Positions 45,998-55,227 are shown, counted from the stretch's first letter. The stretch: 64,000 bases of DNA from UBA2185 sp964564625 (GCA_964564625.1 CAZMBE010000002.1:1-64000), one strand, 5' to 3'. Notes: generated by a model not told the origin, from the sequence alone. Translations and numbers: made by a program.

Positions 45998-46282
45998 ATT
46001 GCACTACCTCCTCTTTGAAGGCTCGCGTAAAGCAGTTATTGATAACCTTCATATTTTTCAGAAGTCAGACCGCATTCCTGGGTAATGCCTGATGTGGTCG
46101 TTGCTCCCGGAAGTCAGCAGTGCAATTGCGGCGTGTTCTAACAGCTCTTCAGAAAAAGTAATTTCATGGTACAAGATTTAGAGATATTACCTGTTAGAAT
46201 GCCTTTTACTATGCCCTCGTTTTCATATTTTATTATGTGCCCCTTATAGCTAATTTTATTGAATAAATCAAGCATTATTTTT
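45998..46282. other. Intergenic region between the ferredoxin-like gene and the ATP-grasp gene
   Basis: About 285 bp of AT-rich sequence. It should contain the promoter of the leftward ATP-grasp gene and the 3' end of the hypAB transcript. I see no convincing terminator, RNA gene or open reading frame. Confidence 0.4.
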
Positions 46283-47389
46283 TTATTTATGCATCTTTTT
46301 TTTGTATGCTCCTTTGTTAATTTGTAGAAAACGTTCCAGTTTGCCTTTTTCCGAGAGAACCTTCAATCCCAAATCTTTGCGTGTTGCAGGTATGTCAAGT
46401 GACTCTCTTCGCCTCACCAGAATCATGGCACCAGCCGGACATGCGGACACACAGAGTCCACAGCCAATGCACGTATTGATGTCAACTACGGCCAGGGAGT
46501 TCCGTATTTCAATAGCCTGCATGGGACACCGTTCATCCGCACAGATACCGCATCCCGTACAGGTGTTGCTGTTGACTTGAGGCTGGAAACCGCTCGTTGC
46601 GAATCCGTGTTCCACCTTAAGCCTGGTACGGCATGTCAGGATTATGCAGCAACAGGGACAGCAATTACAGATGAAGCTCGCCTTATCTGCGCTATTGCTG
46701 CTGGTATGCACGAGCCCTTCTTCTTCAGCCTGTTTGAGAACGTGCTGTGCCTCCTCCCTGTTTATCTCCCGCGCATAGCGGCGTTCAACCAAGAAGCGCG
46801 CCGGTCCGTCAAAGAAGAAACATACTTCCCTGGGAGCATGACATGCACCAACACTGATACGGCAGGCGCATTGAGCGAGAGCGATATATTCCGCCTTCTC
46901 TATTAACGTCGCCACCTCCTCATAGGGATGAATAGAGATGGTTGAATCTATTGCCTGTCCAACAGGTACAACCCGTGCCATGGGTGTCGGGTTTCCCGCA
47001 AAGGATTCACCAAGACCGTCTTTGCGATATTTTGTCCAGAGCTTTCCTAACCTTTCGTGAAGAGGTGAGCCTTTTCCCCGCATCAGGGGATATTCAAACA
47101 AACCGGGAACGGTCGGGAGGAGACCGAAGAGCTGCGCGCCGTCCTTCTCGCAGGAAAAGATGACTGCCTTATCCGCCATAAACTCGAGCAAATATTCCGC
47201 TTCATCCACAGGAATACCGGCAGCTGATGCAATATCTTTGGCCGGTGTGGGTGTAAAGCTCATGTGGGTGGCAAGCTCCGCTTCTTCAGGTGTAAAGAGG
47301 AAGCGGAGGATTTCTTCAAAGGCCTTGGATTTCGGCGCACCGGAAGGGTGGGCATCCAGAATCTCGCGCAGTGTTTCATATACATCCAT
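46283..47389 (-). CDS. 4Fe-4S protein with winged-helix-like N-terminus, linked to hypAB
   Basis: A 368-residue protein. The first ~85 residues look like a winged-helix segment (FTPEEAELATHMSFTPTPAKD). The middle has Cys clusters CACRISVGACHAPREVC and ICNCCPCCC, which could bind additional clusters. The C-terminal ~90 residues are a two-cluster ferredoxin (CTGCGICADERCP, CIGCGLCVSACP). It follows hypB by nine bases. Related proteins occur in several copies in sulfate reducers and syntrophs, but I know of no assigned function; an electron-transfer or sensory role near hydrogenase maturation is inferred. Confidence 0.75.
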   Translation of the reverse strand: MDVYETLREILDAHPSGAPKSKAFEEILRFLFTPEEAELATHMSFTPTPAKDIASAAGIPVDEAEYLLEFMADKAVIFSCEKDGAQLFGLLPTVPGLFEYPLMRGKGSPLHERLGKLWTKYRKDGLGESFAGNPTPMARVVPVGQAIDSTISIHPYEEVATLIEKAEYIALAQCACRISVGACHAPREVCFFFDGPARFLVERRYAREINREEAQHVLKQAEEEGLVHTSSNSADKASFICNCCPCCCIILTCRTRLKVEHGFATSGFQPQVNSNTCTGCGICADERCPMQAIEIRNSLAVVDINTCIGCGLCVSACPAGAMILVRRRESLDIPATRKDLGLKVLSEKGKLERFLQINKGAYKKKMHK

Positions 47390-47398
47390 GATGATTCC

Positions 47399-48076
47399 TT
47401 ACGTAACCGCTCGCTGATAGGCATACATTTCTTCCGTGAGCCAGCTTGTCCACTTCTCTATCCCCTCACCTGTTTTGCAGGAAGCTTCAATGATTGTAAT
47501 ATTCGGATTCAGTTTTAAGGCCCTCTCTTTCACGGCAGCCATATCGAAATCGGCAATGCCCATATAATCTATTTTGTTCACCACGAGGACATCGCACACG
47601 CTGAAGATAAGGGGATATTTAAGTGGCTTGTCATCGCCTTCCGGAACACTCAGGATCATGGCTTTCTTTTGGGCGCCCGTGTCGAATTCCGCCGGACAGA
47701 CAAGGTTTCCTATGTTCTCGATTATGACGAGATCAAGATTTTCAAGATCCATCTCATCAAGAGCCATCCTAATCATGGCAGCATCGAGATGACAGAATCC
47801 ACCTGTCTTTAATTGAACGGCAGGAATACCTTCCTGGACTACTTTCTCCGCATCCACCATGGAGTCTATATCGCCTTCGATTACGCCGATCCTGCACATA
47901 TCCTGCATGCTGCGGATGGTGTTCACGATGAGACTTGTCTTGCCGCTTCCAGGCGAGGACATGAGGTTCAGCATAAAAACATTATGTATGCGGAGCATGT
48001 CTCTGATTTCATCCGCAAGATTCTTATTATCGGAAAGTATATCTTCCTTGATTTCTATCAAGCGTATGTCTGCCAT
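47399..48076 (-). CDS. hypB: Hydrogenase nickel incorporation GTPase HypB
   Basis: A 225-residue G3E GTPase that inserts nickel into [NiFe] hydrogenase (and can serve urease). Walker A SSPGSGKTSL, the metal-site GGFCHLDA, the Cys in NIGNLVCPAEFD, and the NKID specificity motif are all present. The His-rich nickel-storage N-terminus of some HypB proteins is absent. It lies 58 bp after hypA. No hydrogenase structural gene is in the window. Confidence 0.95.
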   Translation of the reverse strand: MADIRLIEIKEDILSDNKNLADEIRDMLRIHNVFMLNLMSSPGSGKTSLIVNTIRSMQDMCRIGVIEGDIDSMVDAEKVVQEGIPAVQLKTGGFCHLDAAMIRMALDEMDLENLDLVIIENIGNLVCPAEFDTGAQKKAMILSVPEGDDKPLKYPLIFSVCDVLVVNKIDYMGIADFDMAAVKERALKLNPNITIIEASCKTGEGIEKWTSWLTEEMYAYQRAVT

Positions 48077-48134
48077 TCTATAACCTCACTAGATTCCATA
48101 TGCTCCTCCTGGGAAAAGGGGGGCATGAGGGTTA

Positions 48135-48485
48135 TTATGAGATTGTTATATCCTTGATATAAAATTCCCGCCCGGAGAGAAGCGAAACCTTTACCCCACT
48201 ACAGCGAGGACAGGCGAAATCCCTCGAATCTCTTAGAGAAATCCCAAAGGTATTTTCACAATCTTTACACTGGAAGACAATCGGTGATCTTTCTACGTCG
48301 ATTATTGCTCCTTCGGCAATAGTGCCCTTGCTGAGATAGTCAAAGTAATGCTGAATGCAGTCACCGACAAGCTCACTCAGTTCCCCTATCTTGAGATTGA
48401 CAGCGAGAACCTTTTCCGCCTTGTGAGTTTTAGCATGTTTCAAAACGATAGTAAGGATGCTCTCTGTTACAGAAAGTTCATGCAT
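48135..48485 (-). CDS. hypA: Hydrogenase maturation nickel metallochaperone HypA
   Basis: A 116-residue nickel-binding zinc protein. It begins MHELSVTESIL, whose His2 binds nickel, and has the zinc site formed by CKDCE and CPRCSG. It works with HypB. Standard length and a GGAG ribosome site. First gene of hypA-hypB-ferredoxin on the minus strand, divergent from dedA. Confidence 0.95.
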   Translation of the reverse strand: MHELSVTESILTIVLKHAKTHKAEKVLAVNLKIGELSELVGDCIQHYFDYLSKGTIAEGAIIDVERSPIVFQCKDCENTFGISLRDSRDFACPRCSGVKVSLLSGREFYIKDITIS

Positions 48486-48587
48486 TATTTTTATCTCCAG
48501 AAATTGTTCATTACACGAATGGAATGCAAAATAGCAATAGAAAAATACATAGATGAGCGTTTCTGTGTGTGGTGTATTTCTTTATCA

Positions 48588-48614
48588 TTGACATAAAACT
48601 TCCTTTCCTATACT
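48588..48614 (+). promoter_or_regulatory. Promoter of the DedA gene
   Basis: TTGACA (48588-48593), a short 15-bp spacer ending CCTTTCC, TATACT (48609-48614). Spacer length is suboptimal, but the elements match the promoter family seen elsewhere in the window. Confidence 0.6.
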
Positions 48615-48652
48615 ACACATCAAGAAACATAGTCGCGCTATTGTAATATAAT

Positions 48653-49294
48653 ATGGAACTTATTGTTTATATCGCTGATTTTTTTATTCATCTCGACAGG
48701 CACCTGGGTGTAATAATCCAATCATTTGGCAGTTGGACGTACTTCATATTTTTCCTGGTTATCTTCTGCGAGACCGGTCTCGTCGTTACCCCCTTCCTCC
48801 CCGGAGATTCACTCCTCTTTGGGCTCGGTACATTTGCCGCATTAGGATTTCTTCAGATTGAATGGCTGCTGATTCTTCTGTCAATCGCTGCGGTAGCGGG
48901 CAATACCGTGAACTACGCGATAGGTAATTTTATCGGGCCGAAGGTATTTCACAAGGAAAATGTCAGGTTTTTAAACAAGGAATATCTTAACCGGGCCCAT
49001 GAATTTTATGAAAAACACGGAGGGAAAACGATAGTGATAGCCAGGTTCATACCGATCATACGCACGTTTGCCCCTTTTGTGGCCGGAATCGGGAAAATGA
49101 CCTATGTACGTTTTACCTTATACAATGTGCTGGGCAGTGTTGCCTGGATTACTATTTTTATTGTGGGAGGCTATTATTTCGGCAATCTGCCTGTTGTGAA
49201 GAGAAATTTCACGATTGTTATCTTCGCGATCATCATAATTTCAGTACTCCCTATAATAATTGAATATTTCCGGCAGCGCCGTCAATTATCCTGA
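48653..49294 (+). CDS. DedA family membrane protein
   Basis: A 213-residue integral membrane protein with the DedA signatures: FCETGLVVTPFLPGDSLLF near the N-terminus and HGGKTIVIARFIPIIRTFAPFVAG in the middle. DedA proteins are linked to lipid scrambling/undecaprenyl phosphate recycling and membrane homeostasis. About five membrane segments. It is followed 57 bp downstream by the beta-helix membrane protein, probably in the same unit. Confidence 0.93.
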   Translation: MELIVYIADFFIHLDRHLGVIIQSFGSWTYFIFFLVIFCETGLVVTPFLPGDSLLFGLGTFAALGFLQIEWLLILLSIAAVAGNTVNYAIGNFIGPKVFHKENVRFLNKEYLNRAHEFYEKHGGKTIVIARFIPIIRTFAPFVAGIGKMTYVRFTLYNVLGSVAWITIFIVGGYYFGNLPVVKRNFTIVIFAIIIISVLPIIIEYFRQRRQLS

Positions 49295-49351
49295 GAGGAT
49301 CCGTAGGGAGTAGTAACAATAGAGATCTCAGCCCTGGAAAAGGAAAGAGGC

Positions 49352-50194
49352 ATGAAAAAAAAGACCGTACTGATTCTCGTTGTGGGTTTATTGCTCTGTT
49401 TTGTCACGACAGTCCGAGCGGAAAGTTCAAATGTCGTGAAAATCGGCAGCGATGTGACTATCGAGGAGGGTACGAAGGTTCATAACGTCCTGGCATTTGG
49501 CGGACAGGTTACTGTAGATGGTGTTGTAGAAAATAATATTATTGCCATCGGCGGTTCCGTAGTCTTGACAAAAACAGCCGTGGTCAGCGGGGATGTTTTC
49601 ACCCTGGGGGGCATTATTGTCAGAGGAAGGGGAGCTGAGGTACATGGCAACATTACCGAGATCAATGCCGACGATATTTCTGCGGCCATCGCAAATGCCC
49701 TGAGTGAAGAATGGGAAGGATGGTCCTGGATTTTTGCCATTGTTTCCATTTCCGTTTTTCTCGGTGTTCTGCTCCTCACCATCCTGACTGTCTTACTGAT
49801 TCCGAAGCCGGTGCGGCTTATTGCGTCAGCTGTTAAGGAAAAGACTTTCAAGGTTACTATATGGGGTATTATCGGACTTGTATTGGTTGTTCCTTTAGCG
49901 GTGCTGCTGGCAATTTCGGTCGTCGGTATCGTGTTAATTCCGTTAGAAATGGCTTTAGTCCTTTGTGCGGTACTCGTCGGCTTCATTGCCGTATCGCAGC
50001 TTGTGGGCAGGAAATTATTCACTATTCTCAAAAGACAGGATCAGAGCATGATGAAGGAAACGATCTGGGGGCTTATTATCCTGTGGCTGATCGGATGGAT
50101 ACCATACGTGGGCTGGATGGTCAAGATGTGTGTCATAATTATCGGCTTGGGAGGTGTGCTCTTGACCCGTTTCGGTACCAGTCAGCACATGTAG
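49352..50194 (+). CDS. Exported bactofilin-like beta-helix protein with C-terminal membrane helices
   Basis: A 280-residue protein. A signal peptide (TVLILVVGLLLCFVTTVRA) precedes a short repeat region (about 25-105; VKIGSDVTIEEGTKVHNVLA, AFGGQVTVDGVVENN, AIGGSVVLTKTAVVSGD), the hexapeptide-like pattern seen in polymer-forming proteins. Four or so membrane helices follow (about 120-275). The beta-helix would lie in the periplasm. I do not know a function for this arrangement. It follows dedA and may share its transcript. Confidence 0.7.
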   Translation: MKKKTVLILVVGLLLCFVTTVRAESSNVVKIGSDVTIEEGTKVHNVLAFGGQVTVDGVVENNIIAIGGSVVLTKTAVVSGDVFTLGGIIVRGRGAEVHGNITEINADDISAAIANALSEEWEGWSWIFAIVSISVFLGVLLLTILTVLLIPKPVRLIASAVKEKTFKVTIWGIIGLVLVVPLAVLLAISVVGIVLIPLEMALVLCAVLVGFIAVSQLVGRKLFTILKRQDQSMMKETIWGLIILWLIGWIPYVGWMVKMCVIIIGLGGVLLTRFGTSQHM

Positions 50195-50528
50195 TCCTGC
50201 CTGTGATCCTTATTGCAAAACCATCCTGATTATTGTAAAAAGTAATTCAATAAGAGTTTTTAGAAATACCACTTTGCCATTTCGACCCCTGTGTGTTCCC
50301 TCAGGATAAATTCGGGGAGAAATCTTTAAGATCCATCCCTATAGATAGGAAGAGGATTTCTTGCCCTGCTTCTTAGGACAAAGCGAGGCCTGAGTTATCC
50401 ACCATGCCAGAGATCATAGCGGCGATCAAACATATGGAGAACACCCCGGCAATCGGAGACGGGTACTCCCATGCTTCTTTCAAGAAAGGATGGCTGCGTA
50501 AAAACACATAAAAAATGCGCATTCTTGC
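50195..50528. other. Intergenic region upstream of the liv operon
   Basis: No gene is apparent. It contains the end of the dedA unit and leads into the livJ promoter. No clear rho-independent terminator was seen. Confidence 0.4.
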
Positions 50529-50557
50529 TTGACAGGGAAGCAACAATTTTTTAAAGT
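50529..50557 (+). promoter_or_regulatory. Promoter of the livJHMGF operon
   Basis: TTGACA (50529-50534), 17-bp spacer, TAAAGT (50552-50557), about 45 nt before the livJ start codon, which has a strong GAGGAGG site. Confidence 0.6.
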
Positions 50558-50601
50558 AGCTTCCATGATTATTAATCAAATTTTATGAGGAGGTCGGAAC
50601 A

Positions 50602-51804
50602 ATGAAGAGGTATGCGTTAATTGTTTTCAGTGTTGTATGCATTATGGGATTGATGTCACTCTCGGCATCACCCGCGGCTGCGGTGAAGATAGGCATTGTT
50701 CTGCCTCTCACAGGGGCCGAAGCGAAATTTGGGGAGATTGAAAAACGCTCCTTTGAGATGGCCGTAGAGGAGATCAATAAACAGGGCGGCATTAAAGGGG
50801 AAAAGATCGAGTTGCTTATAGAAGACGACACAGGGCGTCCGGAAGTGGGGAGATCGGTCGCGGAAAAGTTGATAAATAAAGATAAGGTTGTCATGCTTGG
50901 CGGTGGGTATTCAAGTTCCGTCACATATGCCGTAGCCGGTGTGGCCCAGCAGAACCGCATACCGTTTCTCGTCAATACGGGTGCCGCCGATAAAATTACC
51001 ACCTCAGGCTGGGACTATGTCTTCCGGCTGAATCCTCCGGCCAGTGAATACGCGGGGGCGATTGAATCACTTATCGATCAGGTAATACAACCAAAAACGG
51101 TTGTGATTCTCCATGAAAATTCCCTGTTCGGAACGTCAGCCGCTGAAGCATTTAAAAAAACCTGCGATAAGTTAGGCTATACGGTACTTCTCAAGCAAGG
51201 ATATGAAGCCGGCGGCATTGATTTCAAACCCGTTCTCATCAGTGTAAAAAAGCTCAACCCAGATGTAATCTATATGGTATCCTATATCATGGATGCTTCT
51301 TTGCTCATGAAGCAGTCGAAAGAATTAAAATTAACACCGAAGATGTTTATCGGTGGGGCAGCGGGCTTCACCATGCCGGAATTCAGGAAGAATGCCGGGG
51401 TAGCGTCCGAGAAAGTAATATCGGCCACGCTCTGGTACCAGAATCTGCCGTATCCGGGGGCGATGCAATATTTCAAGAATTACAAAGCCAAGTATAAGGA
51501 CGACACGGAATATCACGGCGCGGAAGCCTATGCGGCCGCGCAGATTATCGCCGATACCCTGAATCGAGCGAAATCATTCAGCCCTGAAGATATCAAACAG
51601 GCGTTGTCCGAAACGTATGCGATGACCGTTTTTGGCCCGGTTAAATTCATATCCTATGACAAGTTTAAAAATCAGAACAAGCTGCCTACTTACGTAGTGC
51701 AGTGGATAGACGGAAAGCTTGAGTTAGTCTGGCCTTCCGATATAGCCACAAAAAAATTCGCATATCCCGTAGATTGGATGAAAACCTGGAAGTACAAGCG
51801 ATAG
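50602..51804 (+). CDS. livJ: Branched-chain amino acid ABC transporter, substrate-binding protein
   Basis: A 400-residue periplasmic receptor of the LIV family. Signal peptide (IVFSVVCIMGLMSLSASPAAA), then the receptor fold beginning VKIGIVLPLTGAEAKFGEIE, with GGIKGEKIELLIEDDTGRPE and a C-terminal YAAAQIIADTLNRAKSF region. Family members bind Leu/Ile/Val but also aromatic acids, urea or amides, so the ligand is open. A strong hairpin follows the gene, which may favour high livJ expression relative to the membrane parts. Confidence 0.9.
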   Translation: MKRYALIVFSVVCIMGLMSLSASPAAAVKIGIVLPLTGAEAKFGEIEKRSFEMAVEEINKQGGIKGEKIELLIEDDTGRPEVGRSVAEKLINKDKVVMLGGGYSSSVTYAVAGVAQQNRIPFLVNTGAADKITTSGWDYVFRLNPPASEYAGAIESLIDQVIQPKTVVILHENSLFGTSAAEAFKKTCDKLGYTVLLKQGYEAGGIDFKPVLISVKKLNPDVIYMVSYIMDASLLMKQSKELKLTPKMFIGGAAGFTMPEFRKNAGVASEKVISATLWYQNLPYPGAMQYFKNYKAKYKDDTEYHGAEAYAAAQIIADTLNRAKSFSPEDIKQALSETYAMTVFGPVKFISYDKFKNQNKLPTYVVQWIDGKLELVWPSDIATKKFAYPVDWMKTWKYKR

Positions 51805-51818
51805 AGTCATACCGTCAA

Positions 51819-51852
51819 TGAACTGCCGCCCCGGTATCGTGGCGGCAGTTCA
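51819..51852 (+). promoter_or_regulatory. Strong intercistronic hairpin between livJ and livH
   Basis: GAACTGCCGCC (51820-51830) and its exact complement (51841-51851) are separated by a 10-nt loop, and one more T-A pair extends the stem to 12 bp. No T-run follows. Such hairpins after binding-protein genes protect the upstream message and reduce expression of the permease genes. Confidence 0.8.
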
Positions 51853-51917
51853 AATAAGCTGAATAATACGTTGCAATTTCACGAAATACCTCAGGGCTTT
51901 TTCGAAAGGACCATCAC

Positions 51918-52793
51918 ATGGATGTCTTTATCCAGACACTCGTCGCGGGGATTCTTATCGGGGGAATCTACAGTTTGATCGGCATCGGGATGACACTGAT
52001 TATGGGTGTCATGGGCATCATCAACCTGGCCCACGGACAGTTGATGATGGTAGCCATGTATATCACTTTTGTCTTGCATCACATTTTTGGGATCGACCCT
52101 TACATCTCGCTGTTTGTTACCATGCCTTCTTTATTTCTCTTAGGCGTTGTTCTTCAAAAACTGTTTCTGAACCCTTTGATGAAAATTGAATCCATCCTCC
52201 CTGAAAACCAGGTTCTGATGACTGTGGGCATAGGGATGGTGTTAACCGAGATAGCAAGGTTCATCTTTACTTCCGATTACAAAACGGTGGAGACTTCCTA
52301 CAGTTCAGCGGCATTTTTTATCGGTGACATCTCTTTTAACCAGCCCATGTGTTTTGCCTTTGTCATCGCCGTTGTATTCACGGTGCTCCTTTTTTGGTTC
52401 TTGCTGAAAACCGATTTGGGCCGCTCCATTCGGGCAACTGCCCAGGATAAAGACGCGGCAACCCTGATGGGCGTGAACAGCGGTCGGATAACGATCATTA
52501 CGTTTGGATTGGGTTCAGCGCTGGTAGCCTCCGCGGGGAGTTTATTAATACCGATTTTCTATCTTTTTCCTGATATTGGCGGCCCATTTACCTTGAAGGC
52601 CTTCGTGATCACCATACTGGGAGGTATGGGAAGCACGGTGGGCGCCATAGTCGGGGGACTTGTCCTAGGCATTGCAGAATCTATGGGTGCGACGTATATC
52701 GGTATGGGGTACAAGGAAATGGTCGGCTTTATCATATTCGTGCTTGTCCTGGTGTTCTTACCGGGTGGCTTAAAGCGCCTGACGAAAGTATAA
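51918..52793 (+). CDS. livH: Branched-chain amino acid ABC transporter permease LivH
   Basis: A 291-residue inner-membrane permease with about eight helices. The opening motif FIQTLVAGILIGGIYSLIGI and the GxxxNxAHGxxxM segment (GIINLAHGQLMM) are typical of LivH, as is the coupling-loop region (RATAQDKDAATLMGVNSGRI). Pairs with LivM. It has an AAAGGA ribosome site. Confidence 0.94.
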   Translation: MDVFIQTLVAGILIGGIYSLIGIGMTLIMGVMGIINLAHGQLMMVAMYITFVLHHIFGIDPYISLFVTMPSLFLLGVVLQKLFLNPLMKIESILPENQVLMTVGIGMVLTEIARFIFTSDYKTVETSYSSAAFFIGDISFNQPMCFAFVIAVVFTVLLFWFLLKTDLGRSIRATAQDKDAATLMGVNSGRITIITFGLGSALVASAGSLLIPIFYLFPDIGGPFTLKAFVITILGGMGSTVGAIVGGLVLGIAESMGATYIGMGYKEMVGFIIFVLVLVFLPGGLKRLTKV

Positions 52794-52806
52794 TGAAGAG
52801 GTAGCT

Positions 52807-53769
52807 ATGGAGAAAAAGCATATTGTGTACATCATTCTGGGACTCCTCGGCGTTGTGTTTCCATTCCTCGTCACTTCCGATTACTATCTCCATCTGGTCA
52901 TCATCGCCCTTATGTGGGTTGTCATAGGGTCCTCATGGAACCTTCTGGCAGGGTATACAGGGCAGGTATCCTTTGGTCATGCCATGTTTTTCGGAATCGG
53001 GGCCTACACCGCCGGGATCTTTGTGACAAAACTGGAGATTTCCGCCTGGTGGGGCATGGCCTTCGGGGGCGTTGCCGCAATGCTGATAGGTCTCTTTGTA
53101 GGGTGGGTGTGTTTCAGATTGAGGGGCCCCTACTTTGCTCTTGCCACCCTTGCCGGCGGCGAGATATTCAGGCTCATCGCAACCAACTGGGAAGAGCTTA
53201 CGGATGGCATGGTGGGGATTCTCATTATTCAGACCTTCAGGAGCAAGCTGCCTTACTACTACATAGCCCTGGCCCTCGCCTTTCTGTGTATTTTTGTTAT
53301 ACACGTCATCATGAAATCCAAGTGGGGGTACTATTTTGTCTCGATCCGGGAGGATCAGGATGCGGCGGAATCCCTGGGGATCAACACGACGCGCTATAAG
53401 AATATATCCCTTCTGGTGAGTTCGTTCTTTACGGGCATGGCAGGGGCGTTTTACATGAACTACATGGGCTTTATCGATCCACATGTAGTGTTCTCCCTCC
53501 ACTATATATCCATCATGGCGATCCTTGTTGGTATTGTGGGCGGGGTCGCGACGATAATGGGACCTGCCGTGGGCGCATTCATTATGGTGGGCCTCCAGGA
53601 AACTTTTAGAAGCGCGTTTTTTGGCCTGGCCCCAAAATGGACAAGCGAAGCCCATGCACTGGTCTTTGGCCTCCTGGTTATTTTTGTGATCATGTTTCTG
53701 CCGAACGGCGTTGTGGGTGACTGGCTGAAAATAAAGAGAAATGTTTTTCGCGCCGGTACATCAAGTTAA
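52807..53769 (+). CDS. livM: Branched-chain amino acid ABC transporter permease LivM
   Basis: A 320-residue permease. LivM signatures: NLLAGYTGQVSFGHAMFFGI, FRLRGPYFALATLAGGEIF, and the coupling loop SIREDQDAAESLGINTTRYK. About nine membrane helices. It lies 13 bp after livH. Confidence 0.94.
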   Translation: MEKKHIVYIILGLLGVVFPFLVTSDYYLHLVIIALMWVVIGSSWNLLAGYTGQVSFGHAMFFGIGAYTAGIFVTKLEISAWWGMAFGGVAAMLIGLFVGWVCFRLRGPYFALATLAGGEIFRLIATNWEELTDGMVGILIIQTFRSKLPYYYIALALAFLCIFVIHVIMKSKWGYYFVSIREDQDAAESLGINTTRYKNISLLVSSFFTGMAGAFYMNYMGFIDPHVVFSLHYISIMAILVGIVGGVATIMGPAVGAFIMVGLQETFRSAFFGLAPKWTSEAHALVFGLLVIFVIMFLPNGVVGDWLKIKRNVFRAGTSS

Positions 53770-53793
53770 CGATACTAATAGTGGAGAAGTGGT

Positions 53794-54519
53794 ATGGCAC
53801 TCCTGGAAGTGAAAAATCTTACGAAAATGTTTGGGGGACTCAAGGCGGTTAATGACGTTACCTTCCATGTGGATGAAGGGGAAATCATGGGCCTTATCGG
53901 TCCCAACGGTTCGGGGAAAACGACCATTTTCAACTGCATCAACCACTACTACCCCCTCACGTCCGGCGACATATTTTTTGAGGGTAAAAGCGTAAAAGGG
54001 TTGAAAACACACACGATCTGCCATATGGGTATCGGCAGGACGTTTCAAGTCGTCAAACCCCTTTCCAGGATGACGGTGTTGGATAATGTAACAGCCTCCG
54101 CCTTCTGCCGCGTCGGTTCAATACAAGAGGCGCAGGACGAGGCCCTCAGAGTCCTGGAATTCAGTGACCTCATGGATCAGAAAGACAAGTTGGCGAAGAG
54201 TCTCCCTATAGGGAAGAGGAAACGGCTGGAGATTGCCAGAGCTCTGGCAACGAAGCCGAAACTCATCCTTCTTGATGAAACGGCAGCGGGCCTGACTCCT
54301 TCGGAACTGGATGCGGCCATAGAGCTGATAAAAAAAATGAGGGATAACGGTATCACCATCCTGATTGTAGAACACATAATGAAAGTCATTATGTCCATAT
54401 CCGACAGGATTCACGCGATCAACTTCGGCCAGACCATTGCGGAAGGCACGCCGAATGAGGTAGCCAACAACAAAGCAGTGATCGAGGCTTATCTGGGAGA
54501 GGCGTATGCTCAGTGTTAA
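53794..54519 (+). CDS. livG: Branched-chain amino acid ABC transporter ATPase LivG
   Basis: A 241-residue ABC ATPase: Walker A GPNGSGKTT, Walker B LILLDETAAGL and H-loop IVEHIM. The usual LSGGQ signature is altered to SLPIGKRKRLEIARAL, a substitution common in LivG proteins. It overlaps livF by 14 bp. Confidence 0.93.
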   Translation: MALLEVKNLTKMFGGLKAVNDVTFHVDEGEIMGLIGPNGSGKTTIFNCINHYYPLTSGDIFFEGKSVKGLKTHTICHMGIGRTFQVVKPLSRMTVLDNVTASAFCRVGSIQEAQDEALRVLEFSDLMDQKDKLAKSLPIGKRKRLEIARALATKPKLILLDETAAGLTPSELDAAIELIKKMRDNGITILIVEHIMKVIMSISDRIHAINFGQTIAEGTPNEVANNKAVIEAYLGEAYAQC

Positions 54520-55210
54520 GGGAATAAGTGTATTTTACGGAGACCTCCAGGTACTCTGGGATGTTTCCTTTGAGGTGAAAGAAAAAGAAATAGTGGTCTT
54601 GGTCGGTTCCAACGGAGCGGGGAAATCCACGACATTGAGAACCATATCCGCCCTCCTCACCCCGAAAAAAGGGACGGTTGAATTCAACGGCTCGCGTATT
54701 GATCATGTACCGGCAAACAAGATTATCGAGTATGGTATTGTCCACGTTCCCGAAGCGAGGCGCCTGTTTCCGGAAATGACCGTCGAGGAAAATCTGATTA
54801 TGGGATCTCTCAACGGTGAGGCCAAACGCAAACGTCCTGATACCATGGAGTATGTATATACCCTCTTCCCGAGACTCAAGGAAAGAAAAAAGCAGACGGC
54901 GGGAACGCTGTCCGGTGGAGAACAGCAGATGCTTGCCGTCGGCAGGGGACTTATGTCGTTGCCCAAGCTTATGATGCTTGATGAACCATCCCTCGGCCTT
55001 GCGCCTCTCCTGGTTCAGGATATTTTCAATATGGTGAAGAAGATCAATGACGCTGGGGTTACGGTCCTATTAGTGGAGCAGAACGTAAGACAGACCCTGG
55101 GGATGTGTGACCGGGCATATGTTCTGGAAAACGGCCGCATTGTATTGGAAGGTCCCGGATGCGAGCTTCTGGAAAACGAAAAGGTGAAAGAGGCCTTTTT
55201 AGGGATTTAA
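54506..55210 (+). CDS. livF: Branched-chain amino acid ABC transporter ATPase LivF
   Basis: A 234-residue ABC ATPase: Walker A GSNGAGKST, intact signature TLSGGEQQMLAVGRGL, Walker B LMMLDEPSLGL, H-loop LLVEQNV. Last gene of the liv operon. The cytochrome b5-like gene converges from the other strand with a 17-bp gap. Confidence 0.94.
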   Translation: MLSVKGISVFYGDLQVLWDVSFEVKEKEIVVLVGSNGAGKSTTLRTISALLTPKKGTVEFNGSRIDHVPANKIIEYGIVHVPEARRLFPEMTVEENLIMGSLNGEAKRKRPDTMEYVYTLFPRLKERKKQTAGTLSGGEQQMLAVGRGLMSLPKLMMLDEPSLGLAPLLVQDIFNMVKKINDAGVTVLLVEQNVRQTLGMCDRAYVLENGRIVLEGPGCELLENEKVKEAFLGI

Positions 55211-55227
55211 CAGAGCAATATCCCCCC

